Positions 39,438 through 53,691 of a stretch of DNA of 64,000 bases are shown one piece after another. The notes under the pieces are model-generated. The model was not told the DNA's origin, made no database searches, and was given only the letters and a program-made list of their open reading frames with translations. The first letter of the stretch is position 1. Every line of letters starts with the position of its first letter. Made by a program: the position numbers and the translations under genes. This DNA comes from Diprion similis (Eukaryota; Arthropoda; Insecta; Hymenoptera; Diprionidae), in contig NC_060105.1 of NCBI RefSeq assembly GCF_021155765.1, positions 3,844,001 through 3,908,000 of the forward strand, read 5' to 3'.

Positions 39438-42400
39438 TTTCGAATATGGTATGTAGCAGGAGAAATGAAATCACGGCTTACACCGGGAATCACGAGTTGC
39501 AGCAAACTGGAACAAGTATGATTAATATTAGATCTCAAAATTCATTATTGCGGAAAACCGTACGGATTGATTGTTCAAATCGTAACTACACATCGTTATT
39601 GAAAGAAATACGTGAAAGTTATCGGTCTTCGCACTGCAGGTTCACTGCAAGATAAACTACATTACCTGTTCGGATTTAGATATTCACCTAACGTCTGTCA
39701 AGCAACACTTAAGCTGTGCTTCTTAGCATCGGTAAAGTTATCCGAATAACGCCCATGCATGCAACATGTTTTAACGCGTGATGCGTGACCAAACAAAAAT
39801 TGTAAAGTCATGCAAATAAATAAAAGTATCATTAGCGTATCACATGAAGAACAGAGTTTATTAATTAATTTATTAACTTCTTGAAAAACAGCATTTACTA
39901 AACAGCTTATACGGAAACGGCAGATGTAAAATTAACAGTCGGTATTTAATTCCCGGTATAAAGACATATTTCGTATCTGCACGTGCACCGGGCGAACTTT
40001 TTGCATCATGTTTTTTTCAGACAGCTAATGTTGGGCCAAGTGTTTTCTGCTTTATACTTGAAAAGTGTTAGACGGAGCCTTTCGCGCCTTCCAGAAACAC
40101 TTGTGTCTGGATGAAGTATGAATAGTCTGCCATCGTACAGCACAGGGCTATAAATATCACATGGGCAAAGTATTATTTCCGTAATATAATTACTGCCATA
40201 TTGTTGAATATTATAGGTGTATATTTACTGACTAAAAACAAAAAAAACACATCATTAAACCTGTTAGCGATTTTTCATGCTTATATTTGCATTAATACAA
40301 ATGCCCAACTACAAAAAAGTCTATACAATTTGCTGCATATACTATTTTTAGCTTTAAAATAAAATAATTCCCTTCCATCGTCGTTATGCATATAATAAGA
40401 AAAGACAATATATGCTGTTCAGATAACCGAAATTATAGGGAGTTCCGATATTACCTAATATAAGCGAACTAAAGAATTCTCGTTTCGCAATCTAGATGTA
40501 ATATAATTTCTATTCCGACAGTTGAATTTCTACAACCGTCTTACATCGTGTCGGTCGTTGTATTCGCGGTAAAAAAAAGTTGAAAACAGCTTTGAACCGG
40601 AATTCACATTGATTAACATTGATTCGCTCTTTCCTCTGGAATGGCGCTTATCAATCTGCATGAAACGCGTGTTTATGCCTGAAAAGACGTCAGCTTCGAA
40701 TCGGTGAGCACTCGGCACTGTATAAGTGAAACTATATCCAATGTAACAAACCGACTTCTTTATCGCATCGCAAGCCGGGTGGTATTTCATCATAATTATA
40801 AGGAAACTCTGATTGGCAAGACGGGCTGGACGGGGCTCGTCGCCGCTTTCGAAAGACGGATAGGCCAGCGCCTGATGCCCATGCAGCCGCGCCTACGTCG
40901 GCGCGTGACAGGTTCGTGTTTAGGGCGTCTCTGCTGCTATTACGATTTAATAAATAGCTTATTATGCGTGATGTATCATGTACAACGTTATGAATAACAC
41001 GAATGTGTGTGAGAATGGTGCTAGGACAGATCGAGATAGGCTCACGTTTCAAATTTCTTACACAATCCCGCAATGTCGTGTAGAACGATCCGCCGAGCAC
41101 GTGCAGATGCGTTACGTAATAAATAAACACGTCCATATTTACACGCCTCTAATTATTATATCCGATTAATATCTCGCGACAATTATCCGGAGATAAATCT
41201 CATCCTCGTTTCACGTTTTCTTCATTTTTATTCTCATCTTCGATCCTTTTCAAGGAGAGCAGCTTATTTAGACGATTTTTAATGATTTTTCGATAAAATC
41301 ATTCCGTACTTGTTTCATTTTAAATTAATCGTTCGTTTTATCAAAATTCTCAAGGGCTCTGTTGTGGTAAAGAAAAAAGAACAAAGTTTCGTATATAGAT
41401 TTTTCTAATTTTAGAATACCGTCAATATTGCATCCTATTGAAAATAATTGCGACCTAAAGAAGTGGTTCTTGAAATTTATACCCTGTTTATACTTTTTAT
41501 CTAAGAAAAATTTAAATCCCGCAAGAATTATAATTAGACCAAGGATAAAATCGAAGCTGTGTAATGATTATGCGATTTTGCTTATCTTCAACTTTACGTA
41601 ATTATCATCAAATGTATAGATACGTCGACAAATATTGCAGAATGGAAAATTGGCAGAAGAAATAGACTATACATGCTTGGTTTGAATTCTTAACGTTAAA
41701 AATATCTTCACTATACACAGTGTCGCCGCGGCAATTTAATGCACATTTCTTATCCGTACTCGTTGGCCAGAACCAAAGAGGATTGGACCGGAACGTCTCA
41801 CATATTCTCCAGCGTGCCGATTACATCTTTACTACATTCTTAATGCGATTCTTGTCTAATATCAGTCCCTGACAATAGAGCTTGTTGTTTTTATGCAAAA
41901 TTCTGCACTCTGCAGACCTTATCTATCCCTGCATATATGGCTGCTTATTTACCTATCATGCATGATTTTGCACGCGTTTTTTATTTTTCAAGCGTGTCCA
42001 GTAGTTATTGGTCTTCAGTTTTTGAAGAAAAAATCCTACTGTTCGTGTGTGTCATTTTGTCAAGCAGCACTGCAATTTTATTAGAATAGAAATACAGGCT
42101 AGATAATAGATTACAGGAATAGAAAACGCTCTGAATAATGAGAAAGTGAAATTTTCGAATTGGCTGAGTGCATGGATATAGAGTTAGCTGGTGTATTTAC
42201 AGATTTCAGGTAGACAGAGAATGCGATGTAATTTTGACTTGGTGTACTTATTGTCACACATTCTGCGGCACATAAAACAATATCCAGTGGATCATGACAA
42301 TAATAAATTAATAATCAAACGATGCTCGGAAGAGAGGTGAAACAGACTGCAGTCGATGATTCTCGATGACCTTACGCGATGTTTTTCATTTAAGTAATTT

Positions 42401-44662
42401 CACTTCGGCTGGCATACGAATTTCTTTGATTTCTTAACCTTCACGCATGTGCTGATTACAGCAATTTACGAAATCGCGTGACCCGGTTTTATCGGCTGTC
42501 CAGACCCACGCAGAAACTGCAGATTGAGAAAATTCGAACTTGGTTCAATAAGCGGGATTTTGATGCTGGCCGAGTTGGCTGTGCGATCACGTTTCTAGAA
42601 TATGGTAAACATGTGTGTCTGATGGTCAGCGAAAGTGAAACGCGGATAGAAAAGGTCATAATGTGCGTAAGTTGTTTAATGCGTGTCAAAGGGCACCAAA
42701 AACTGTGATTACTGTCCCCGAAGCGCAGCTTCACATGCAGAGGGGAAGAAAAAAGAATCGGTAATTTGAACGATGGTCTATGCGGCTCCCCGAGACTCGT
42801 TTCTACTTGTTGTTTATCAGTAGTTTTATGACACTACATTTGTACAAGCGAGCCAATGATCTGGTAAATTGTCATTATCTCTGCAATTGCTGATGACGAG
42901 TAACTACAAATAAGTATCATGAAAGGATCAGACTCTAACTTAGTGCCTGTGATCTTTATTGCTGTTTAGAAAAAATGAAATTTTCTATAAAATAAATTCC
43001 GCTACTTGACGAAGCCTGTATCGAGTAAGACTGCATAATTCGTCTGCTTGAATAATCGTACGCAACGAGACATCAGAGTCCCATTTCAAAACTTGATCAG
43101 AAAGGGTCACTGAATGAACAAAGAGGTCAGAAGTCATACTTGACACAGATATGTAACCAGTTCAAGAAATTATGAGTACTCGAAATAAAGGTAAATTCGA
43201 GAAATTTCACGGATAACCGATCCCAAGAAAGAAGAATTCCAACATTCTAATTTTTACCAAAAGAATGAGTCATGTGTAGGAAATGGTAGCGAAGCTTCAA
43301 TAATTCGGTTCGTCAATCGAGCTAATAATATAACAGCAGAGTACTCGCCGCGAAATATATGCAAGTGCAGTAGGTATATCGGCAAACCCAAGTTCATTTG
43401 CAAACTGGCTGTGATATATATCCGTATGTATATACATATAGCATGAGATCGTTACGCTGGGGACAATCAGCCTGAAATTCATGCCGCAGGTCGAATAACA
43501 AATTCACAGATAAAACTGTTTGTGAGTCGAGATTTCTACGGTGCAAAAAAACTCCTTTAACAAACTCAATTGTCTTTTTCTCACTCTCTCAATTTCGAAG
43601 TTCGTTAACGAGGTGATGAGATAAAGACGCTGTCGTGTAAATAAAAAAAAAAAAAAAAAAAACGCAACAAGCAGAAGTTATCAAAAATTTATTTGACTAA
43701 TGGCGGATGATTTTGCACGCTTGGCACATAATGCCTTTCCATGCTGACTACCACGCGTCAAATTCATCGCCTTTTCAGAAACCGGCGAGAAGTTCGTCTC
43801 GCGTTCACGACCGATTAACGGGTGGTCGTGAAAATTATGGCGAATACTGAACAGCTGTAATTTCGACCTCTTCTTTTACGTCGTGAGGGCCGAGATAATT
43901 CGCGGGATTCCTGAGCTCGTCTATCAACCAGTAGGATATCGTCTGAACAATTCTTTCACTGCTCGTTCTTTGCACGTTGAGCACGTTGCAAAAATTTATT
44001 TATTGCATAATATACTAAGCGTTCCGAAGTCTCGCGACGAAATCATTCCGTTTGAAAATATTCATTTCCAATCATGAAGAATATTTCCCACGTCACGAGA
44101 GAGGCCGCCCTTCTGGATGAGGCCCAAATTCGGTTTGATTTCAGTTCCACACGAGCAGCGCATATTTCCAGCAATCAAAAACCTGATTTACCGGCTTGGC
44201 GATGTTCACCTGGATCCCCGATAATTCACTTATAAATATGTCTGTATCACGTAACGTCTCGAGGTTGAATTAAATTACTAATAGTGGTTGTTTAATATCG
44301 TGGTGTAATGTCAGGGAAAAAATCCGGTTTTTCGAATTTTGCTCCATCCGCGACGCAAGTACCATTGATTTTCACAGATAAATTTCCAAACCAAGTAAAA
44401 TTGGTTGCTTTATAAACTACATATTAATTTTGTCGACTCCTCTGATGCTATGAGAACGCAATCGTGCTTATATTAATGCTTGGGTGTCCGAATTACATGA
44501 GATCAAAAAAATATGGTCAATGAGAACTTACACAAAAGTTTCTATACAGTATATATTCATATTCTATTTCCTTCGAAGAAACATGTGTGAGAAAAAAAAT
44601 CTGAATAGCTTTTTACCGCTGGTTTGTTTGTTGCAAATAACTCAGTCGGTTTAACGTGGCGA

Positions 44663-44683
44663 GGGGGGGGGGGGGGGGGGGGG
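44663..44683. repeat. Homopolymer run of 21 G
   Basis: An uninterrupted G-run, potential G-quadruplex; the length is probably assembly-sensitive. Confidence 0.9.
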
Positions 44684-47023
44684 ATCTCTTACAATTAGTG
44701 GCGAGAAGATTTCCTGCAAGACGGCTGTAAATAGAATTGACTGAATAAAGAGTTACAAGATTCATGATTTCCGGACCACATCGGTGAAGTTGTCTTCTTT
44801 TTATAAATAACTGGTTCAATCCCACCAGACAGTTTTTCACTCACACATATAAAATGTCACGCAGTTCTTCGCTGACCTCCTACTTTATCGTTGTTCAGAG
44901 TTTAAAAGTATTAGTCCGTTTCTCAGATAATAGATATACGTGTGTGCGTATTTGTTTGTCAATAATAATTGTCAATTAAGAACCGCGTGGTGCGTGGCAA
45001 CCGCTGATTTTAGGATATTTAAACTGTCGCTAAATAGTATTTAACAAGGCCGACGCTTTACTGAAAATGCAATGACGTCAATTGGTCTTTTTTCTGCAAA
45101 AATATGTTGCTTAATGATGATTATGATGATGATGATAATGGTGATAACGGCCACATTTTAGACGGCTTACTTGTTGTTTGCATATCAAAGGTTATAATAT
45201 AATGTTACTAACTTTGCAACTTTTTAGTCTACGCATCTAGTCTAGAACAAGGATGTATTGTAAATACGTATATAATTAAGTTCGAAGAGCAAAGATGTGT
45301 TAAAGGGCCGTTATTTCTACTTCAAGCATTTAAGTATTATCTACTGGGTGATGGATTGAAAGAAATTGTTCAAAGTTTGAGTTGGGTTGTGTGTATGAAG
45401 AACAAAGTTCTTGAATACATTCACGATGATCGTTTATCAATTAAATTTCCTTATCGTCCCACGAACCGTCCAAAAATCGACACTGCTCTGACGCTATTTC
45501 GTTAACTCAATTCCAAAATTATGACGTTAACTCGCCGTACAAAACAGCGTCTGAAAAATTTTCTCTCACAGCATGCAAAATTCGTACCTATATTTCAGAG
45601 TGCCTTAACAATAAGCAATTCGCAGCATCTATCGACAATGCGATAGTGACCTACTGACACGTATTAATGGCTGAACAGCTCGTCAAAAGCATGGTCTGCA
45701 GCTCCGTGCCCTCGTTGTTCTTATTTCTCATTGATATATGTCGTAAGTTCAATATATATGTGCAATATTATTCGAACGCTGGGTGAACGACATGAGAACA
45801 ATTATGAGGTCCGTTGTTAAAAATATTTACGTAGAACTAAAGAAGAAACTAGACTCGTGCTACAATGATTAACGACGTGACCAGCACGTGACTGCATGGG
45901 GATAATCATAAAAAGCACCCAACTACACACCATGGCCGAAGAGCAATTAATGGAGGATTTAAAATTCATGTAACATGACAGCCTTCGACCAACGTTGCGA
46001 CCGTGATTCCAGTTACGTCAAAGAGTACGTGACAGGTAACTCGAATTACCTCCGCAGGTATTCCCGCAATAAAATACGGCAAAATTTAGGGTTTCCCTTA
46101 CAGGAATACCCGATTTTCTATGATCCTTTTTCTCCCTCCTCCCTTCTGGCCATCCTTAATTCTTGACCGATCAGGTCGCCTTTCAAGAACGTTAAGGACT
46201 GCACCGCTGCGCTATGACGGTAACGGCCAATATCCGATGCGGTATATGAGTTATGCGGGGGAAAACCAGTGTATTAAGCCATGGCACGAAACTCTAGTGT
46301 CCGTCGTCATTAGCGATACAATGTGACGACGAAAATGACGGGCTCTGGATAGAAGATAAGGTTATTGTCAGACAACTCTTCGGAAGGTATTCGAAAGTAT
46401 CTGCATCTCTATCGTTATATTACCACTGCGGTGAACTGAGAGTAAGCGAAATAGACTAGAATAGAAATAGAATAGAAATAGAGAAATTCCTTCTCCGACT
46501 CTTTCAACTACCTAGTCTGTTTGGTAGATATGTATTTTTCTACCTGTTAGTTGGCCTTGCCCGTGTGTAATTCAATGAATGAACAATAAAAAAAGAATAG
46601 AATAGAAACAAAAGACATGTATGTATGGTATAATAAACTAGTTTCAACATTGGATGGCTACGAATGAGGTGTTCGCGTCGTGGGTTGTTGTTTTTTTTTT
46701 TAAACCCACCAGTCACGCGGCTTTTCCAAGGTGTCCAAATCGTCGACGAAAACAAGCGAAGTTTGCGTAATTCTTCTCGGGATTGAAACAATACTCGAAA
46801 TCATAATTGAGCATGAACGGCATTGGCGTTAATCTTGCAATTGTCGTGCTTTTCGCAATCGAGGTGATTTTAATTACATGGAAAATAATTTTCAGAAAAT
46901 AATCTTCCACAACGCGACTGAAACCGGTTTTTTTTTATCCTCCTTCAGTAGTTCATTCGGCTATGTTATAAAATTAAGTATTCAACGATAACACCGTCAA
47001 GAAGGAAAGAGGCAGGACGGGAA

Positions 47024-47038
47024 GGGGGGGGGGGGGGG
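47024..47038. repeat. Homopolymer run of 15 G
   Basis: A G-run inside a G-rich, C-poor stretch at the edge of a GC-richer island. Confidence 0.9.
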
Positions 47039-49585
47039 ACGTTGGTAGATTTTTGATCTTTTTTTTTTCTTAACCATAGCATACGTTCACGTGTATCGGT
47101 ATGAAGGTTTTTCCCCGCAAATCGAGACGGCGTTCCGGCCGGGCTTCAATCGCATGCGGAACGGGGGTGGGAGAGGAAGAAACGGGGGGATGGAAGCTGG
47201 GTGATGGACATTGGACGGACGGGGGCGGGTGGGGATTCGAACGCATGGAATGAACGGTCTTCGGCAATCCGCCGGAGCTGATAACGGCTGCTATAACACC
47301 GGAGTCGTCGCACCGAAAGTCCGAGCTTCCACCGCACCACCGTCAGAGAAAGTCATCGTCTGCGTTGGCATCCCACCTGCCAGGCAAGCTCCGTCTTCGT
47401 CGAAGGCCGTCGACGTTTCGTTCCGTCCGTTCGTCGACGTGACGATCAGGTGCGTCAGCTTCGCATTTGAATTTATAGAGATCATTATCCCTGGTGTATT
47501 TATTCTTTCATTCTTCTCATTCATCATATTCGTATCGAAAGCACCGGTTATTGGATCGTTAGGTACTTGACGTAGCGATTAAACGCTAAACTTGTATTTG
47601 CGATTTTTTTTTCAAGCTATCGCAGATTCCTCGACCTCGTATTTTTTGTTTAGATCGCTGTCCCGACACAACCATAATTATCATGTCGCATCGTCAGCGC
47701 TGATTAAATTATATTTAATGCACTGGCAGAATTTGTTTATGTAATTTAATTAAATTATCGTTTACTTCGACGGTTCGCTCTTTCCTTCGATCAAGTTGAA
47801 TCGATACGGACTTCTAGGTTGTCATAAGTAATTGAATCGGGTTTGTTACATGTGAAAACAGAAAACTTTGCAAGTGTCTAACATAGAGAAAGACAAAATA
47901 ATTGGATCGAATTCTTTCGTTTTCGTAAGAAATAATTATTGCGGATGTTAAAATCGACGTCATGTTATTTTTGTTTCAAATCTGCTGTATTTTTGTCGAT
48001 TGTCATTTAATTTGATAGATAAAGAAACGTGACGCCATAATCTCTGGCTTCTCCGATCAACGCGCATATCAAATTTTCTTATTGCAAAGACGCTGTTGAT
48101 TAAGTTTTTATACGCAATAATTTGATCAAGAATATCACAATGATTTTGCGCTTATAAATAGCCGAGACGATTGATTAATGTCCGAACAAATGAATTTCAT
48201 TACAAATATGAACGAGATAATTTATCTGGCGTAAACGAGCATGTTCGTTGATTCGATAAAATTTTACTGGAAATTTTATCCAACTGAATAAATTTTACCT
48301 CCAGTAGATATGAATATTCGTACGCCTGGATCGTGATGTATTTAAATACCGACGATCAACGTCTGACACCATAATATTAATTTATTGTTGTCGCACATGT
48401 TGCAACGTGTGGGTTCCAATTGTGTAACAATAGACACAAAAAAACTATTGTAAAAAAAAATCAATCGCTTCAATGGTGCGTATTTGAAAGTTAATACAAC
48501 ACTCAATGTATATACCATAACGAATGGTATTTTAACGTTTAGAAAATTTGACTGCTCAAGATTAGTTTCAATACAGAACAACGAGATCTTTTAACGATGC
48601 AGTAAATGGTAATTTAGCCGGAATAAATTTGCACACACACACGCACCTCGCACCAATATCCCATGGACGTAATTGACACGTGTCATTTCAGCAGTGCGGT
48701 GTGTATTCTGCACACGTGTGCACGCGTGATACGCACGTTGCTTTGTAGATCCGAGTTCAGACTTGGTCGAGGTGGTTGGATTGCCAGGAATATTGAAAAC
48801 TAATACAGAATCACAGTTAACAGAAGCTGTAGCCGAACGGTCATACGGCTGACGACTTATGAGCTTTGGTGCATGAAAGAATGCAATCTGTGTGGTTGCT
48901 GCAGCGACACGCGCGGCGCGAGGAGATTTTCAAGGAAAATCAGTTCTATTTATGGTTGTTATATGTTGGCAAGAAAGACAGCGCGATTTTGTCGTATTTG
49001 TCCGTGTGTACGTGGCGCATTTGCGCTAATGTATACGTACTGAAAATTCCAAGCCGATTGCTCAATTCCTAGCTTGATCCCATCTATACGGTTGTTTAAC
49101 CGCCTGCAGATTTGCATAACGCGTTTTTGCCAATATTGTTTGATCACTGACCATATCAGGAGTATCAGGACGAGAATAGAAGTAAAAACAAAAAAAAATA
49201 TATGCATATATATAAAAGAAAAGAATCGAAATAGTCTGTTAATTTAATGTTGGCGTGTCGAAGTTGCGAATATTTGACGAACCGAAATTTACCGTGTCGT
49301 AAAATCGCCTTTGATCATGGCTTTGCACCTCATAGATCCGGGATGAAATAATGTTGAAGGTATTTTAGAAGGCAAACGATGTGTAGACGAGAATCTTCGT
49401 TTTACGTCGAGTAACATTAAGGCAACATTAAGAGCCAGTTAACGATATGATCACGTGATACACGGTCCTTCGAGACTAGCCTGTGGCGAATAACGGTTGC
49501 ATTTATGCTTCGACTGGCAATTAATAAACTATATTTTATCATACAGATAAATCCGCAACTTTATAATACACCGCACGTCATCGCC

Positions 49586-52179
49586 ATGGGCAAGAAACTC
49601 CTGACAATGACCTTACTCCCGATTGTCTTGGCCTTTTCAACACTCGGTGCCGATCACGTTGGAGCCGACAATCATTTGCCAGTGCTGAAACTAGTCAATG
49701 TCGTAAGTAAGAAGAGTGAAATAAAAAAAAAAACGAGAAAAAGAAAGAAAGAAAAGAGAAAAAATCGACTAACAATATAAGATAAATGAAAGTAATTAAT
49801 TATTTTATCACGAGAAACATAATCGTCAGTTCCAATATCGAAATCTTACAATAAATTTCGGTCACTGCATAATTAACTGATCATTTCATTATTTTATGCA
49901 GGTTTTTCGACACGGTGACCGAGCTCCTGATCCGTTGGAAACTTATCCCGCGGATCCATACAAAAATAATACTTTCTACCCGGAAGGTCGAGGAGGTCTT
50001 ACCAATGTGAGTATTGTATATGACCAACGTAACCTGACCGCAGGTGTTGAATATTCTGTTAAATATTCTATCGAGTCTCAAAGTTGCTCGGTAACAGTAA
50101 ACATTCCGAATTAACATACTTGAAAATTCGTTTGCAGAACAGTCTGCATAAATTTGATCAGATATTCCTCTCTCTCTCTCACTCCTTCGTCTTTTTTGTT
50201 ACTACCAAACCAATGAGTAAAATTATGTCGCACTATCTGATTGGAATCAGAGCTAATTTAAAGTAGTTCGAGACGTTGATAATTACTTGGGTGTAATTAA
50301 CAAAGAGAATTTATTTGAATCCGGTATAAGATTTTATCAAAAACATTTATGGCACGTTCGTACAATGAAGATGAACGGACAGACCTGCCACTGTTCAATC
50401 GTACATAAAGTTTCGCGATTAAAATATTAATTTCCCGGTATTTTCAACTTTTCATAGGCGGGAAAAATGCGGGAGTATCAATTGGGTCTCGAGCTAAAAG
50501 CACGCTACGGTGATTTCCTCGGGCCCGTTTGGCTGCCTTCGTTGATCGAGGCTCGCAGCACTTACTACGACAGGACCAAGATGTCCCTTCAGTTGGTCCT
50601 GAGTGCGCTTTTCCCACCATCCCCGATCCAGCAATGGAACAGCCAGCTGCCCTGGCAACCGGTACCGACGTCCTACAAGCGCTCCTACGAGGACATCCTG
50701 CTCCTCGCCGACGAGTGTCCAAAGTTGGTACACCTCAAGATCTGGACGATCTTTTATAACGGTGCATGCGAAAGAAGAATATCGTTTTGTTCCTCCCGTT
50801 ACTCACATGGTGACGTTTTCCCTTTTTCAGGTACGAGGCTGAGTTCGCCAGGGTGAAGAGTAAGCCTGAGATTCGCCAAAAATTCGACAAGTACAGCGCT
50901 CTCGCTGCTTATATTTCAACCAACAGTGGAAGGCCGGTGACGACTGCTTACGACTTGTACGATTTTTACCACATATTCACCGCCCAGAGGGCCGCCAATT
51001 TGGTTTTGCCGGAATGGGCCAGTGAGATTTACTCCGGTGATCGATTGTACGAAGCAGCGACCCTTCAATATGAAGCTGCTTCGTTCAACGACAACCTCAA
51101 GAAATTGAACGGAGGTGAGTCGAGTTTAATTACCGTGTAAAATGCAGTAATTGGTGAAAAAGGAACGCGATTTGCATCCGTTGTGATTATTCGTATCGTG
51201 TTGTTATTGCCAAATTTGACCGAAGCCAATTCTTTCGATGAAAATGTAATCAAAGCTCTGACGCGCGCGTTTCGTTTGAAAATAGTGAGGCTGCCCGAGT
51301 AAACACACACACATGCACAGATACTCTTAAATACTAAATGGATAATTGAGCCAGTTTAGTACTGACTGCACATACACTGCAGCTGCAGTTGTTGAATGAA
51401 TGATAAAACCGGTTCTAAGTCCGCGAGACCGCGGTGAGTGAACAATACAAAGCCAATAATGAGTATAAATATGTTTGTCTGAAAGCAATGTTACTTATCG
51501 TAGAATTAACATTACGAGATCTGTTCAACAACAACAAAACGATCAAGTTATTAGTCGACTAACTAGAATCGCAGGTAGAAGCAGCCTGCGGAATTTTTTT
51601 TCGTCTGCACGGCGAGAAGATTAATCGGTCATGTCACCCGAGCTTCATCGATCATTTCTAATCCAATCGGCATCTCGGCAATAATTGTTTTCCTCGTCAG
51701 GTCCACTGGTGCGAAAAATCTCCGAAGACATGTCGGCCGTTAGAAGCGGCACCATGGCTGCCGGTCGGAAAATCTACCTCTACAGCTGCCACGAGACAAA
51801 TATCGGAGCAGTTTTGAGTACACTCGGAGTCTACGAACCCCATATTCCCCAGTATTCAAGTGCAATTGCGGTCGAGCTTTGGCAGAAGAAAGATGAGTAC
51901 TTCGTCAAGGTGAGAACGATTTTCATGCGGCATCTGCACGCCGAAAGCCTTTGCAAAGTGACTTGTTGGCATTGGGAAATTGAAAATTCTCCGATTTTTC
52001 CTCAGGTTGTCCACTACCTCGGAATACCTCAGACTTTTGTGACGAAGAGGATACCTGGATGCGAAGAACTCTGTCCTCTGGACCAGTTTTTGAAGATAAT
52101 GAGGCCCGTCACCCCTTCTGACTCCGATTTGATATGCGTTAAAAAGGGCGCTCCCCCGGCGCAGAGTAATACGCTATGA
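49586..52179 (+). CDS. Histidine acid phosphatase, copy C (secreted)
   Basis: Exons 49586-49702, 49902-50006, 50458-50723, 50831-51114, 51701-51909 and 52006-52179 give 384 aa. The start MGKKLLTMTLLPIVLAF is the signal peptide; an in-frame ATG at 49505 would add a non-hydrophobic extension. Catalytic VFRHGDRAPDP lies at the start of exon 2 and YSCHETNIGAVL (His-Glu) in exon 5. Landmarks include WQPVPTSYKRSYEDILL, LVLPEWASEIYSGD, HIPQYSSAIAVEL and PGCEELCPLDQFLKIM. The protein ends ten residues after a Cys, with no hydrophobic tail, so it should be soluble. Intron 3 falls about 19 codons later than in copies A and B, and the intron seen after TAQ in the other copies is missing here. Confidence 0.92.
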
Positions 52180-52336
52180 TGAAATTCGATAGAAGATAAG
52201 AGAGATGGTTTCGTTATCTATGATCGCGGTGCGGTCTTTGAAAAGAAAAAACAAAATATATATACATATCGTTGATCGATTCGCGCGTCTGGCAGACACG
52301 CCGCGTATCGTTGGACGCAATGCTGCAGGGCGTGGT

Positions 52337-52392
52337 ATTTTTTTTTTCTTTTTATTATTATTGTTATTATTATTATTGTTCTTTTTTTTATT
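52337..52392. repeat. T-rich / (att)n microsatellite
   Basis: Poly-T followed by att repeats and a second poly-T in the 3' flank of copy C. Confidence 0.8.
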
Positions 52393-53691
52393 TCTTGTTT
52401 TTGTCTAATTTTATTTATACGCATACGATTACGCGTAAGTTCATTCTGTAGAATAGAAACTTCGTATCACTTTCGTCCATTCGTAGTGTAAAAACCTTTT
52501 TGAGAAAATATTCATCGCAAGATTTAAAACAATTAGACTGTTTTTTTTTTGTATATTGGTACCGAGATGACGTGCAGCAGGTTTTATCGCGGTTGCACTT
52601 TTATCTGCGATAAAATAAAACTGGAAAGGCTCTGCGTGTCTTGTGAAAAATAAATTTTATACCGTTTAATTAAAATACATGTCTGTGACAATGAACGTGC
52701 GTGCAATGCGTGTAAAGCTGTATGTATGAATCATACAGATTTGACAATGATCTGTTGTTATTGGTTTTTTGTTTATTGTACTGTTTTTGTTGCCCTTCGC
52801 ATTAACGAAATCTAACTTTTCTTATAACTTTTTTTTCTCAGTATTTTCTGCCTTGTTATACGTGTAATAATATACCTGTCTACCACGCAATTGTTTATTT
52901 ATTTGACTTACATTGTAATATTATTTTATTTGTACATACACGACATAGTAGATATCGAAATACGTACAACCAAATACGTACTCTTTGATATACACTCAGC
53001 TTCAAATAATGAATATATTGAACTCGGAGTTGAAATTTGTGTTTATTTGTTTGTTTATCCTGACCACTTTTCCACTTTTCATCCCTGAAGTCAGTGATCT
53101 TGTCGTAGATTTTTGAATATGGTACGTATTATACTTATTTACAAAATTTAACCATCGTTCTGCTTTTCGTCGTTCATTGAGAATCTTTAAAGATCAGTCA
53201 CAATATGGCCGGCATTCGAATGTATAGAAAAATGAAATATGTCCAATTGATCGTAATCTGTAATTCTATACTTGTGCAACGAAAGCGCTTAACCTAAACG
53301 AAAAAAAAAAAATTACAACTATTATACTTACATCACTCATTCTTATTTTTAGTGTAAAAATTTTATTTCCATTATCATATTTTCCGCAGCCATTAAGTAC
53401 TCAACAAACAGGAATAATTACCATTGCGATGTTAAGTTTGGTTTATCGCTTCGCCGTCGTTCTCCTTGGGATATCAGCACCTGTACGGATATAAACCTAA
53501 TCGTCTGCAGTTTTACCTGCAGTAACGGTTATAGTTAGTTGGTTGCAACTATAACAAGGTGAAGTTCTTTTTCTCTGCGGTCATTGTTAGCGATTTACCT
53601 CGAAGTAAGGTTCTTTCTTCCATTTGATAATCGACTAGTGGCCATTTTACACCGCGTCTTCAGCACTAAACGCTCGCGCGAAATTTCACTC
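52393..53691. other. Intergenic sequence between copies C and D
   Basis: AT-rich, with no coding exon. A TATA-like gatataaac near 53487 could belong to the copy D promoter. Confidence 0.45.

Larger units (their letters stand above)
39438..49585. other. 10-kb gap between the two acid phosphatase groups
   Basis: I find no coding exon with partners on either strand. It holds a poly-A run near 43647, a gat-rich stretch at 45115-45145, G-runs at 44663-44683 and 47024-47038, and a GC-richer island at about 47000-47450 whose open frames carry no motif. E-boxes with cacgtg occur near 45889 and 49451. It may contain distal control sequence or non-coding transcripts, which cannot be judged from sequence alone. 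Confidence 0.5.

Noticed and set aside
47229-47300. gttcgaatcc-like B box on the minus strand, possible tRNA
   Set aside because: The T-arm stem does not pair, and no A box or acceptor stem fits around it.
52337-52392. Possible polypyrimidine regulatory tract
   Set aside because: Simple (t)n/(att)n repeat without further signal.
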